A stretch of 60,178 nt of DNA from a virus. Position 1 is the stretch's first letter; every line of letters starts with the position of its first letter. The DNA is taken from positions 1 to 60,178 of the IMG/VR virus record IMGVR_UViG_3300005264_000069. One strand, given 5' to 3'. Made by a program: the position numbers and the translations under genes. Below the pieces are notes generated by a model. The model worked only from the letters and a program-made list of their open reading frames with translations, ran no database searches and was not told where the DNA came from. Shown here in pieces: positions 23,980 to 31,737 of this stretch.

Positions 23980-25128
23980 CTACTCTTTTTCCTGATGTGT
24001 GAGGAACATGCCATAGTCGTTCGGTTCACCTGTCGGTGTGATATCATCACGCAGAATCGGTGTGTTTCGCTCGAAAGGTTTATAGTTTACCTGATGATGC
24101 CATCGGGAGTACTTCCACACGACTTTTACAACATCAGGGTGCTGTCTTGCAAGCGACTCAGCGAATGCTTTGCGATGATCGTCGCCTGCGTAAACAGTGT
24201 CCGTGTTTCCACCTTTCATACTCTGTCCATTTTGCCCGCCCGCAGTAACCGCTTTGCTCATAAGCAGGGCACGGAAGAGTGCTATGCAGTGGCCCTTCTT
24301 CAGTAGCCGCAGCGAAAGATCTGTGTCCTCATTGTAACGCCCGCGCCAGCGGGTTGCCAGCTGCGTGTCCAGAAGAATACAGGAATACACACGAGTATTC
24401 CAGATCACGGGCCGCAGTGAGCCCGTTTGATCGAAAATAAACTTGCGATCGTGGGGGCCTGCCATTGCCACATTTTCGTATCTGTCAGTGAAGTCTTCCA
24501 TTGCAGTGAAGAGTGATGATGTTTTTACCTGCACGCGTGCGTTGTTCGTGAGACGTGCGAAGTGCATGATGTTGTCATCTACAGTCCAGTGTCGTTTGCA
24601 CTCACGCTCCAAAGCCCATTCCCAAATGAAGTTCCGCGCCGGGATCGAGCCCCGTCCTTTGTCGTGGAAAGGCATTACAACGACATGTTTCTCGCCAAAT
24701 GCTTCGCAATAGTCGTCACCCTCTGTCTCCTCTACAAAGAAACGGTAATTGTGTATTCCCATCTGTTCAAGAACACGTCCCGTGGTCGCGTTTGTGGCGC
24801 GTCCTTTGCTCGGAATGCAAATCGGGTACCGTGTGCTTTCCTTTGGACCATCCCACACGTAGCCTGTCGACTTCGGACGATTCGGGTACCATACGGCTTT
24901 AGTCTTCGTGGTGACAGAGAGTCCCGTCGCTTTCGCAAAAGCATCGACGTCTTCGTGTGTCATCAAATTGATTGTTATTGAATGACGCGGCGTCGCGTTG
25001 CCTTGCTCGAATGAGGGCATGCCCCACCAGTACTTCCGAAAGTCGGGTTTGGCAACAAAAAAGCCTGCGCGCTTTTTACGCACTGGGCGGTCCGGTCCTT
25101 CAGTTACTCTCACTGTTTTCTTACCCAT
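23980..25128 (-). CDS. TET-associated-type glycosyltransferase (TAGT-like), copy 2
   Basis: 382 residues, the same length and layout as copy 1: WWGMP module, TKTKAVWYP, YPICIPSKGRATNATTGRVL, HWTVDDNI and RYNEDTDLSLRLLKKG. Differences cluster in the N-terminal domain and around residues 200-240, so substrate or sugar choice may differ. It is the first of the pair, behind linker copy 25129-25189 with its GGAGG site. Two divergent full-length copies suggest two sugar additions, or sequential addition. The modification itself is inferred. Confidence 0.72.
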   Translation of the reverse strand: MGKKTVRVTEGPDRPVRKKRAGFFVAKPDFRKYWWGMPSFEQGNATPRHSITINLMTHEDVDAFAKATGLSVTTKTKAVWYPNRPKSTGYVWDGPKESTRYPICIPSKGRATNATTGRVLEQMGIHNYRFFVEETEGDDYCEAFGEKHVVVMPFHDKGRGSIPARNFIWEWALERECKRHWTVDDNIMHFARLTNNARVQVKTSSLFTAMEDFTDRYENVAMAGPHDRKFIFDQTGSLRPVIWNTRVYSCILLDTQLATRWRGRYNEDTDLSLRLLKKGHCIALFRALLMSKAVTAGGQNGQSMKGGNTDTVYAGDDHRKAFAESLARQHPDVVKVVWKYSRWHHQVNYKPFERNTPILRDDITPTGEPNDYGMFLTHQEKE

Positions 25129-25189
25129 CGTTCCCTACCTCCATCTGAGATGTGTAGGGGCGGTTGCCCGCCCCCGGTTTGCGAGTCTA
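25129..25189 (-). repeat. Intergenic linker repeat (hairpin plus ribosome site), copy upstream of the glycosyltransferase
   Basis: On the minus strand it reads TAGACTCGC, a GC-rich hairpin (GGGGCGG/CCGCCCC with a 4-base loop), then CATCTCAGATGGAGGTAGG and the start codon. Near-identical copies precede many small genes here. Confidence 0.9.
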
Positions 25190-25243
25190 CACGTTACGAT
25201 TGTTATATCATGTAATTAGTATTGTTTGCAAGCGAAGTTAGGT

Positions 25244-25729
25244 TCATGCATCCTCTTCCATGCCAAGCGTGTTCAGCCAGTCTACAAGCGCAGCTTCAGC
25301 TGCTTTAGTTTCCTTTTGAATGCGGTTCACTTTGTTACGAAGTATGTTGGCGCGTTGCCGCATTCGCCACCCTTCGGCGGTATCGGTACCAGACCAGTGC
25401 TTCGGTTCGTTTTTGTAGGCAAGCTCCGCTTTTGTTGTATATTCGTCCGCAATGATCCTGTCACATTCGAGTGTTTCTGCGCGTGCTCGGAGCACCGCGA
25501 ATTCGCGGATCTTCTTCACTGCTTTGCATAGCGTCGAGGTGATGATCAATGCTATGTTCCCTTGCGCTGCTGTCCACTTCTCTTGAACGAGAAGTGCTTT
25601 GCTTATTTGCAGAGTGAAGCCTGTGAGCAGCGCATCAATGATCCACTCCTCTTCATGCTCAATGATGTCGATATTTTCACTCATCACATCGCGCAAGTCG
25701 TGTTCTGTTTTTTCTGTGAGAGTCTTCAT
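25244..25729 (-). CDS. Helical hypothetical protein
   Basis: 161 residues from MKTLTEKTEHDLRD, behind the linker repeat. Almost entirely helical, with long charged stretches (CKAVKKIREFAVLRARAETLECD, NILRNKVNRIQKETKAAEAA), consistent with a coiled-coil or helical bundle. No motif recognised. Confidence 0.6.
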   Translation of the reverse strand: MKTLTEKTEHDLRDVMSENIDIIEHEEEWIIDALLTGFTLQISKALLVQEKWTAAQGNIALIITSTLCKAVKKIREFAVLRARAETLECDRIIADEYTTKAELAYKNEPKHWSGTDTAEGWRMRQRANILRNKVNRIQKETKAAEAALVDWLNTLGMEEDA

Positions 25730-25789
25730 CGTATCTGCCTCCATCTGAGGGTGTAGGGGCGGTTGCCCGCCCCCGGTTATGTCAGTCTA
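25730..25789 (-). repeat. Intergenic linker repeat copy
   Basis: Same hairpin and GGAGG element as at 25129-25189, between the stop at 25782 and the start at 25729. The proximal part differs slightly (TATGTCAG in place of TTGCGAG). Confidence 0.9.
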
Positions 25790-26327
25790 GGTTACGCCAA
25801 ACATCAGAGATTTCAGGCACAGCTTCCAGTGCATTTTTGATCTTGATGAAGCCCGCGCTTTTCGTGCAAACGTAGCCGAGGCATCTACGCAGATGATGCG
25901 TGCCGATGATGAGCTGTCCCCAGATAAACATGTACCCGAATATATCTTCCGGGCCCGCGTTTTCAGTGATGATTTTCTCTGCTTCAATGAGCACCTGTGT
26001 CAGCTTCTCTTCATCCACTGGCTCCTCGGTCGCAACTTCCAGAGGGTAGACGGTATTGACGCCGATGCCCAGAAGCCTGCACTGCTCGTTGCCGGCTTCC
26101 GTACGGTAGCAAGCCATGTCATCATTTCGATTCTTTCCTTCGGTATCCTCTACGATGAGCAGCCCTTTTTTGATCAGACTGCTGATCACGCCTCGTGCCT
26201 GTGCTCTTGGGATTTCACTGTTGTCGATCACTGCGAATGTCCAAGTACCTGCGGTGTAGTCACCAGCGGCATATTCATTGTTGAATGTCGCCCAGAGAAT
26301 CTGTTGCTCCTTCAGTGTGGTCTTCAT
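25782..26327 (-). CDS. Hypothetical protein, possible winged helix
   Basis: 181 residues. The first 90 have a winged-helix look (EIPRAQARGVISSLIKKGLLIVEDTEG). The last 60 contain TKSAGFIKIKNALEAVPEISDVW, whose ALExxPEIxDV pattern also ends the next upstream protein (26385-26699). Preceded by a linker repeat with GGAGG. Confidence 0.6.
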   Translation of the reverse strand: MKTTLKEQQILWATFNNEYAAGDYTAGTWTFAVIDNSEIPRAQARGVISSLIKKGLLIVEDTEGKNRNDDMACYRTEAGNEQCRLLGIGVNTVYPLEVATEEPVDEEKLTQVLIEAEKIITENAGPEDIFGYMFIWGQLIIGTHHLRRCLGYVCTKSAGFIKIKNALEAVPEISDVWRNLD

Positions 26328-26387
26328 CGTTCCCTGCCTCCATCTGAGGGTGTAGGGGCGGTTGCCCGCCCCCGGTTTGCGAGTCTA
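26328..26387 (-). repeat. Intergenic linker repeat copy
   Basis: Hairpin and GGAGG linker between genes 26385-26699 and 25782-26327. The TAG stop of the upstream gene (26385-26387) lies inside the repeat. Confidence 0.9.
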
Positions 26388-26699
26388 GTTGCTTTTCGGC
26401 TTCGGTGTGTAGTGATAGGTGAACACGCCACGGCCCGTTGTCGCACGTGCGTCGACTATCGCCACGTCGGTTATCTCCGGGATGCTTTCCAATGCCTCGC
26501 GCACGCTGTCAAGGTCCTCATAGTTGATGTAACAGTGCGCTACGAACAGCTTGTGCGTCTTCTTGTAGCTACTGATGTCAACAGTGGCCCACACCTGTGT
26601 CCACTGCGAGTCCTTCGTTGTGTCGTCTTTGCTCTCATACTGTGCCACTGCGCTCATCGCCTTGCTTGCTACTGGTCTGATTTTCGCTAGTCTACTCAT
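26385..26699 (-). CDS. Small hypothetical protein, first gene behind promoter P1
   Basis: 104 residues from MSRLAKIRP, eight bases after GGAGG. The C-terminal half (LFVAHCYINYEDLDSVREALESIPEITDVAIVDA) looks like a small alpha/beta domain, and the ALESIPEITDV string resembles the end of the next protein. It heads the long operon that leads into glycosyltransferases, primase, helicase and polymerase. Unknown function. Confidence 0.65.
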   Translation of the reverse strand: MSRLAKIRPVASKAMSAVAQYESKDDTTKDSQWTQVWATVDISSYKKTHKLFVAHCYINYEDLDSVREALESIPEITDVAIVDARATTGRGVFTYHYTPKPKSN

Positions 26700-26743
26700 G
26701 TTTCCTGCCTCCGTCAAGGGTTTTGTTTGGCTGCCATCGCCAA

Positions 26744-26786
26744 CTCGTTACATCTACATTCTACAGTAACGAGGACCCTATGTCAA
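26744..26786 (-). promoter_or_regulatory. Promoter/operator module P1 (leftward)
   Basis: On the minus strand TTGACA (26786-26781), a 17-base spacer and TAGAAT (26763-26758) form a near-consensus sigma-70 promoter. An inverted repeat, GTAACGAG at 26766-26773 and CTCGTTAC at 26744-26751, straddles the -10 box and is a likely operator. P1 drives 26385-26699 and the replication genes beyond it. Three more copies occur at 32758, 34491 and 36116. Confidence 0.88.
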
Positions 26787-26875
26787 GAGAAAAAACCAGC
26801 TTTTGAACTGCGCCTTCAGATTCTCGGGCACACATCGTGTATGAACTGTCGTTTGTCGTTGTCTGTGTCGGTGTA

Positions 26876-28261
26876 TCATTTTTTACTGATCTCCTTCAGA
26901 AGTTGATCGAACACGGTAAGGTCACCCTCGTGCTGCACACCATCGAGTGTCTCGCGGATGACCCGCTGCTTATGTTGAATGACTTCGCACAGTCGCTCCT
27001 CGATCGTGTCACCCGCCACCAGGTAGTTTATGAACACCGGTTTGTTTTGGCCGATTCTAAACAGACGATCCTCTGCCTGTGTATGATCGCCCGGGCGCCA
27101 CGCGATCTCAGTCATCGCCATATTATTGCAGACTTTCTGCAACCCGTCTATACCGACGCCTGCTGCTTGTAAGTTGCCGATAAAGACTCTACACGCTGGG
27201 TCGTTCTTGAACGTTGCAATCGCAAGCTTGCGACGTTTGGTTGACACGCTACCGTCGATCGTCACATGCTTGCTGTGTACCCGGCGCTGAAGCACTTCAA
27301 TCATTCTGTGATGTACTGCGAACAGAACTAGTTTTTCGTCAGGGTATGCTTCGAGAAAATCGTTGGCCCATTTCACCACGTTACGGCACTTCAGTTTCGC
27401 ACTGAGACGTAACAGATATCCGATCTGTGTCATTGCTACAGCGCGTAGTGCTGCGGTGACTTTTGAGTGCTGGAAGTTTTTGCGCATCCAGCTTGAGAAG
27501 TGATCACGGGCATGCTGATATTCATCACGGTCACTAATGTCGAGAGGCACGACTCGACGCATCTTCTCGGGAAGATTTTCAAGTACGTCTTCCTTGAGTC
27601 TGCGAATCATGCAAGTACGCTTGAGAAGTCGATGCAGTTCGGGGATATTTGTTGCTCCCTTGTGTATCCATTTTCCGTGGTGTCGTTTCAGATCGCAGAA
27701 GCGTTGCGCGTAGGGGAAGAATGCGGGAAACTCTTCAGGGCGCAATATGTGCAGCGCGGGGTAAAGTTCAGATGGTCGATTTGATATCGGTGTGCCCGAT
27801 AGTGCTATGCGGTAGGGCACCTCATAACTGAGTTCAATGGCTGCCCGAGTCCTTGTCGCGTTTAGGTTTGTGAAGAACTGGCACTCATCCAGAATGATTG
27901 TGCGCAGACCGATTTTCAGAAGGTACGGCAGCCACGCTTTGAGTATGTCTGGATTGATAATCTGTAAGCGCGGAAGCAAGCCCATCGTTCCACGTTTTGG
28001 TGGTGTTCTTCCTTCGAGTACTTGCGCACGTATGCCGACATGCATCAACGCCTCATGCTCCCACAAATATTTGACACTTGCGGGACACACGACCAGAGCA
28101 GGGAACATATCGCCAACCTTGCTACGCTTCAGAAGCCAAAGTGCCTGCAGAGTTTTCCCCAGACCCATGTCATCGGCGAGCAGCACACCGCCATAAGATC
28201 CGAGAAAATCCTCCATGTCGAGGATGCCTTCTTTTTGGTATTCGTAGGGTGTTGCGCGCAT
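26876..28261 (-). CDS. SNF2-family helicase/ATPase
   Basis: 461 residues, a compact Snf2 motor. Motif I is LLADDMGLGKT near residue 27, motif II is TIILDECQFF (DECQ in place of DEAH) near 117, motif III is ALSGTPISN near 147, and the C-terminal lobe has motif V-VI NLQAAGVGIDG and ITEIAWRPGDHTQAEDRLFRIGQ. Such proteins move along duplex DNA and strip or remodel bound protein; phage versions act in replication and recombination. No nuclease domain is attached. The start MRATPYEYQ has only a weak ribosome site and lies inside an overlapping upstream frame. Confidence 0.92.
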   Translation of the reverse strand: MRATPYEYQKEGILDMEDFLGSYGGVLLADDMGLGKTLQALWLLKRSKVGDMFPALVVCPASVKYLWEHEALMHVGIRAQVLEGRTPPKRGTMGLLPRLQIINPDILKAWLPYLLKIGLRTIILDECQFFTNLNATRTRAAIELSYEVPYRIALSGTPISNRPSELYPALHILRPEEFPAFFPYAQRFCDLKRHHGKWIHKGATNIPELHRLLKRTCMIRRLKEDVLENLPEKMRRVVPLDISDRDEYQHARDHFSSWMRKNFQHSKVTAALRAVAMTQIGYLLRLSAKLKCRNVVKWANDFLEAYPDEKLVLFAVHHRMIEVLQRRVHSKHVTIDGSVSTKRRKLAIATFKNDPACRVFIGNLQAAGVGIDGLQKVCNNMAMTEIAWRPGDHTQAEDRLFRIGQNKPVFINYLVAGDTIEERLCEVIQHKQRVIRETLDGVQHEGDLTVFDQLLKEISKK

Positions 28262-28437
28262 TGTTCGTCTTTCGTTCGTACTAGAGTAACGATTGGTGGT
28301 GGAAGCGGTCCATGTGACTTGGGCAAAATCATCTGTGCCCGTATTGCGTTTTCGAGTCGTTCCGCAAGTTGCGCGCCTGACAGTTGTCCCATGCGTTCAA
28401 AACCTGCGTGCATTTCTTCTTCACTGCGCATCTTCAT
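28129..28437 (-). CDS. Possible small gene overlapping the SNF2 helicase start
   Basis: A 102-codon frame whose ATG (28437) overlaps the TGA of the sigma-like gene (ATGA). The first 58 residues (MKMRSEEEMHAGFERMGQL onward) look protein-like and fill the only gap here. The last 44 codons overlap the helicase in another frame and look like non-coding sequence. It may be a true small gene, or an N-terminal extension of the helicase separated by a frameshift. Confidence 0.4.
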   Translation of the reverse strand: MKMRSEEEMHAGFERMGQLSGAQLAERLENAIRAQMILPKSHGPLPPPIVTLVRTKDEQCAQHPTNTKKKASSTWRIFSDLMAVCCSPMTWVWGKLCRHFGF

Positions 28438-29060
28438 CCCATAACCTCTTTCAATTCCGCGAATGCTTCATTGATCCGCAATGTGTTCCAGTAGTATTTT
28501 TTGCGAAGAACCTGTCGGACAGTCGAGCGGTAGTTCCGAGGCTGTCCTCCTTTTCCTTCTGCAATCTGACTCACTGTATCATCAGGTTCGTCCAGTATCA
28601 GTTCAATGATGAGACGCCCATCACGGCTCAGTGGTTTATCAAAGTCCTCAATATACTCGTCAAGGTCGAAGTCATTCACCGATGTGTCCACGAAGTCACG
28701 ATCTTCCCACGGGACCATTGGTGCTTTTTGCTGGCGCTTGAGCCGCTGCCTCATTTTGCCGAACATGCCGAACCACACCCAATAGCGAATTTCTGTCGAG
28801 TATGGCGTGATGTATTCGCCTCCGCGTTTGCGTTTGCCTGACACAAACTGGAGATGCCCTTTCATAAACGAAAGATTCGCTTCGCAGATCAGTTCTTCAA
28901 CATCACCGCCATAGCGTTTACGGAACTTGTGCACCTGATGAAAAATCAGATTCTTTACCAGCTCGTAGCCAGCCTCAGGTGCAAGTTGCGTACCGGGAAG
29001 AATCATAGTGGCCGGGAACTTTTCTGCGCGTGCTTTTGTATCATCGTGTGCTGTCTGCAT
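28434..29060 (-). CDS. Sigma-70-region-2-like transcription factor (putative)
   Basis: 208 residues from MQTAHDDTKARAEK, behind AGGAGG. Residues about 40-110 resemble sigma region 2: NLIFHQVHKFRKRYGGDVEELICEANLSFMKG, then a basic loop and TEIRYWVWFGMFGKMRQRL. Residues 170-205 could be the helix-turn-helix of region 4 (DTVSQIAEGKGGQPRNYRSTVRQVLR). A phage-encoded sigma factor would redirect host RNA polymerase to middle or late promoters. No target promoter class could be proven. Assigned by pattern only. Confidence 0.6.
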   Translation of the reverse strand: MQTAHDDTKARAEKFPATMILPGTQLAPEAGYELVKNLIFHQVHKFRKRYGGDVEELICEANLSFMKGHLQFVSGKRKRGGEYITPYSTEIRYWVWFGMFGKMRQRLKRQQKAPMVPWEDRDFVDTSVNDFDLDEYIEDFDKPLSRDGRLIIELILDEPDDTVSQIAEGKGGQPRNYRSTVRQVLRKKYYWNTLRINEAFAELKEVMG

Positions 29061-29154
29061 CGGTTCTGCCTCCTGTTGTTGCTTGTAGACTCGAACATCA
29101 TAACTGCGTTGTACAGAATGTAACACATTTGAGTAAAAAAATCAAGTGCGTGCG

Positions 29155-29355
29155 CTATTGCTTTTGCCGAGCACGCCATCGAGCGGCAGCTGATGCGATT
29201 GGCTTCTTTTTTGGTTTTCGCTTGATACCAAATTCATGCTTCAAATCGAATGAGTTGCCATCATCACAGTGTTGCTCCCAGTGTTGCCAGCAAACGTGTT
29301 TGTGGTAGTAACCGATGCAACTGTCATGCCTACAGCGTTTCACATCGCAATTCAT
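29155..29355 (-). CDS. Small Cys/His-rich protein
   Basis: 66 residues from MNCDVKRCRHDSC, seven bases after GAGGAGG. The first 30 residues hold five Cys and six His (C..C....C..YYHKHVCWQHWEQHC), a likely zinc site; the C-terminal 25 are strongly basic. Possibly a small nucleic-acid-binding protein. Confidence 0.6.
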   Translation of the reverse strand: MNCDVKRCRHDSCIGYYHKHVCWQHWEQHCDDGNSFDLKHEFGIKRKPKKKPIASAAARWRARQKQ

Positions 29356-29461
29356 GCTCAATCCTCCTCGAGGTGCTCTCCAGACGTCGCCAGTGCGTTG
29401 TTTTTGCGTATGAGAGTGGCTCAGCTAGTCTACACGTTTATTATCGTCAGGAGAGAAGTGT

Positions 29462-29481
29462 GGGGCTGATTGCTCAGCCCC
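29462..29481 (-). repeat. Hairpin of the linker class, divergent
   Basis: GGGGCTGA and TCAGCCCC around a 4-base loop, just after the stop of gene 29490-30218. It holds the same position as the hairpins in the linker repeats but has a different sequence. Confidence 0.6.
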
Positions 29482-29489
29482 TGTGATTA

Positions 29490-30218
29490 TCAGTTGAGAT
29501 TATCCTGTGGTAGTAGCGTCAGGAAATCATTATAGGTCTGCATTTGCCGCGTAGGCGCGATGTTTTTTCGTGCCGCGTAGGTGAATGCATTGAGCAGTGC
29601 CCAAGACGTATCTTTGCCATGCTGTTTGAACGTCGGCTTTCGATACTCTCGATCAACTCGACCGATAGCTGTCCAACCCACCAGCCTTGCTCTGCCTGCG
29701 CTCATCAAGACCTCACTTGCTTCCGCTCTCGTAAGACGTCTTTCACGCAGCTTGCTCACGGTGGAGGGCAGGTGCTGTGCGGCTATTGTGTAACGATCCA
29801 GGGCACGCTGTATTTCTATAGGAAGATCAACCGTATGATCGTGCACTCGATTCAGAAGAATGTCCCCTGTGCACATACCGTTGGTGCAGCATGTGATTTC
29901 AAGCCCGACTGTGATTCGTAGTGCCTTACGTCGAGCGTTCGAATTGAGAAAACCTAAACTGAGCGTCGCACCACGCACTGCGGGAACATCCTTCACATGC
30001 GTGAGCTGCAACGCACCTGCCATGTCTGCACCATCACGCGCAATGGAGAACTTCTGATCCTTCACACGCCATCCTCTTCGTTCGACTTCTTGTTTGATCT
30101 CGGTGACTAGCTCAGCGTGCTGAATCGCTTGCCAGCGGCTGCCTGCATTTTTCGGTGTAACGGCAGTGATTTTTTGTAGGTCTTCAAACGTCGCGGATCC
30201 TTTATGCACAGTGATCAT
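29490..30218 (-). CDS. DUF932-like phage protein
   Basis: 242 residues from MITVHKGSATFEDL, behind AGAGGAAG. The central part LSLGFLNSNARRKALRITVGLEITCCTNGMCTGDI and the ending SWALLNAFTYAARKNIAP match the layout of the DUF932 / phage-plasmid family (TIGR03299-like), whose function is not established. DUF932 proteins are often strongly expressed accessory genes of mobile elements. Length is somewhat shorter than typical. Confidence 0.6.
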   Translation of the reverse strand: MITVHKGSATFEDLQKITAVTPKNAGSRWQAIQHAELVTEIKQEVERRGWRVKDQKFSIARDGADMAGALQLTHVKDVPAVRGATLSLGFLNSNARRKALRITVGLEITCCTNGMCTGDILLNRVHDHTVDLPIEIQRALDRYTIAAQHLPSTVSKLRERRLTRAEASEVLMSAGRARLVGWTAIGRVDREYRKPTFKQHGKDTSWALLNAFTYAARKNIAPTRQMQTYNDFLTLLPQDNLN

Positions 30219-30429
30219 TTTCATCTTCCTCTGTTTCAGTTTCTGGACCCCAGGAGAGTCCTTGTTGTATGACTATCGTGAGTGCGTCCTTCGTCGTGAA
30301 CCCGGCTTGCTGTAATGCCATGAATTTTTGAAATGAAAGAGTCGCGAACACAACTGTAGTTTCTTGAAACGTCGGATCGTGTGCCAGCGCCACAAGCTGC
30401 TCAATGTCATGCTTATTCACTCCGATCAT
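30202..30429 (-). CDS. Small hypothetical protein
   Basis: 75 residues from MIGVNKHDIEQ, behind AAAGAGG, overlapping both neighbours by about 17 bases. It has one helical pair (SFQKFMALQQAGFTTKDALTIVIQQ) that recalls UBA-like or toxin-antitoxin helices. The C-terminus is acidic (ETETEEDENDH). Unknown. Confidence 0.55.
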   Translation of the reverse strand: MIGVNKHDIEQLVALAHDPTFQETTVVFATLSFQKFMALQQAGFTTKDALTIVIQQGLSWGPETETEEDENDHCA

Positions 30430-30643
30430 TCTCATCCTCTTTCTGCTCTATGTTATCGTGAAATTCCATGAGGCAAAGTCTGCATCGCCACAGACCGTTC
30501 TTGATGTGTGTCAAGTAACGCCCGCCGCAGTGTCTGCAATGTAAGACGCCAGCATCAGCGAGTGTTTTTTCTGTGTTCGTTTTGCTAGGGAGCAGCAACA
30601 GGATTCCGAGTGTGATGAGGGACAGTATTGCAAACACCTGCAT
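30413..30643 (-). CDS. Small membrane protein with a cytoplasmic zinc ribbon
   Basis: 76 residues. Residues 2-19 (QVFAILSLITLGILLLLP) form one transmembrane segment. CRHC near 36 and CRLC near 54 form a zinc ribbon, followed by an acidic tail. The acidic end (KEDENDRSE) resembles the end of the next gene product (EEDENDHCA). Confidence 0.65.
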   Translation of the reverse strand: MQVFAILSLITLGILLLLPSKTNTEKTLADAGVLHCRHCGGRYLTHIKNGLWRCRLCLMEFHDNIEQKEDENDRSE

Positions 30644-30707
30644 GTTGTTCTCCTTATGAAAGTTTGACTGCTCCGCTTTAGTTTCGTTATGAGTCTCAGT
30701 TCCATTT

Positions 30708-31229
30708 TCAGCGGTAAAGAACCCGCTGAACGATACTGTTCGCCCACATCATAAGTGGACGACCTTCATGCGTGTTCACGTAGACTGATTTTGCGCCAGC
30801 AGTGAGCATGTGCTTGTAGAGTGAAGTTCGTTCCCCATTGGTCAGCTGATCAGTCTCAAGCGTGAGCTGTGCCCGCTGATACTTGTCAGCACCGTAGATC
30901 GAAAAGATAACAGCCCCCGGCATGTGGACTGCGCTAATCAGACAGTGGCGTCGCTCGTCGAGACGCTCACGCAGATTTGCAGCCAGCTCTCCGACCATCC
31001 CTCTGTTCACCTCGCCGCACTCATGTGCTATTTTGAGTTCGTGCCAGAGCGAAGCGTCAGCTTCAGCTTCAACGACTACGATAGTGCCCGTGCTCACTAC
31101 GCTCTCGGCTTGCAGCCAGTAGAACCCCTTGTCATTATTCCAGACGAGATGGGACCCAAGCGGATCCTCGAGTTCGTGTCGCTCGATTTTATCCATGATT
31201 GCAACTGAGATTTCGTGTGCTGTTTTCAT
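30708..31229 (-). CDS. Hypothetical accessory protein
   Basis: 173 residues from MKTAHEISVAIMDKIE, behind AGGAGG. It reads as alpha/beta with no recognised motif. The longer upstream frame is not used, since it runs through a neighbouring gene. Part of the accessory block behind promoter P3. Confidence 0.6.
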   Translation of the reverse strand: MKTAHEISVAIMDKIERHELEDPLGSHLVWNNDKGFYWLQAESVVSTGTIVVVEAEADASLWHELKIAHECGEVNRGMVGELAANLRERLDERRHCLISAVHMPGAVIFSIYGADKYQRAQLTLETDQLTNGERTSLYKHMLTAGAKSVYVNTHEGRPLMMWANSIVQRVLYR

Positions 31230-31257
31230 CGTTACTGCCTCCTGCTGAGGTGTTGTG

Positions 31258-31443
31258 TTAGAAGGGCAAAAGTTCGAAGAAGTAGTCAGGCTCGAGCCCG
31301 AACCACTCTTCGCAAATATCGTGGGGCATCTCGCCTGCGTCCAGACGTTTGGCCAAGTCGGCGCGTGCATCGTCAATCAAGTTGTCAGCGTCTGCGGCGG
31401 TCATGCCATCGCGTTCCATGAGGATGTCTTTGATGCTTTCCAT
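31258..31443 (-). CDS. Small acidic hypothetical protein
   Basis: 61 residues, helical and acidic (MTAADADNLIDDARADLAKRL), ending in a hydrophobic FFELLPF. It follows the linker repeat with GGAG. No family recognised. Confidence 0.55.
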   Translation of the reverse strand: MESIKDILMERDGMTAADADNLIDDARADLAKRLDAGEMPHDICEEWFGLEPDYFFELLPF

Positions 31444-31502
31444 GACGTGCTCTCCATCTGAGGTGCGCAGGGGCGGTTGCCCGCCCCCTGTTTGCGAGTC
31501 TA
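31444..31502 (-). repeat. Intergenic linker repeat copy
   Basis: Hairpin GGGGCGG/CCGCCCC with loop TTGC, followed on the minus strand by GGAGAGC and the start at 31443. The TAG stop of the upstream small gene lies inside it. Confidence 0.88.
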
Positions 31503-31676
31503 GTTGATTTCCACAGTTACCGTTGCTTCGTGGATGATGTAGTTACGTGTAAGGAAAAGCGTTTCTGCTTCCATTGCTTTTTCGCGTGTAGAGTAGAGCA
31601 CTGGGAAGCCATAGCGTATAAAAGGCCGGCCCGTGTCCATGTTCATGAGTACCCATTCCTGTCGCTTGTGTTGCAT
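31500..31676 (-). CDS. Small hypothetical protein (58 residues)
   Basis: Start MQHKRQEWVLMN at 31676 and TAG stop at 31500-31502, flanked on both sides by linker repeats with their ribosome site. The product contains GRPFIRYGFPVLYSTREKA and a Thr/Val-rich end. It is a real gene by spacing and signals even though it is short. Confidence 0.65.
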   Translation of the reverse strand: MQHKRQEWVLMNMDTGRPFIRYGFPVLYSTREKAMEAETLFLTRNYIIHEATVTVEIN

Positions 31677-31737
31677 CGTTCCCTACCTCCATCTGAGATG
31701 TGCAGGGGCGGTTGCCCGCCCCCTATTTGCGAGTCTA
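31677..31737 (-). repeat. Intergenic linker repeat copy
   Basis: Full copy with hairpin and GGAGGTAGGG site, between the stop at 31735-31737 and the start at 31676. Confidence 0.9.

Noticed and set aside
26770-26878. A 33-codon minus-strand frame starting in ATGA overlap with the SNF2 stop
   Set aside because: Basic, no domain, and it ends in promoter P1 DNA. It may be chance; there is no further support.
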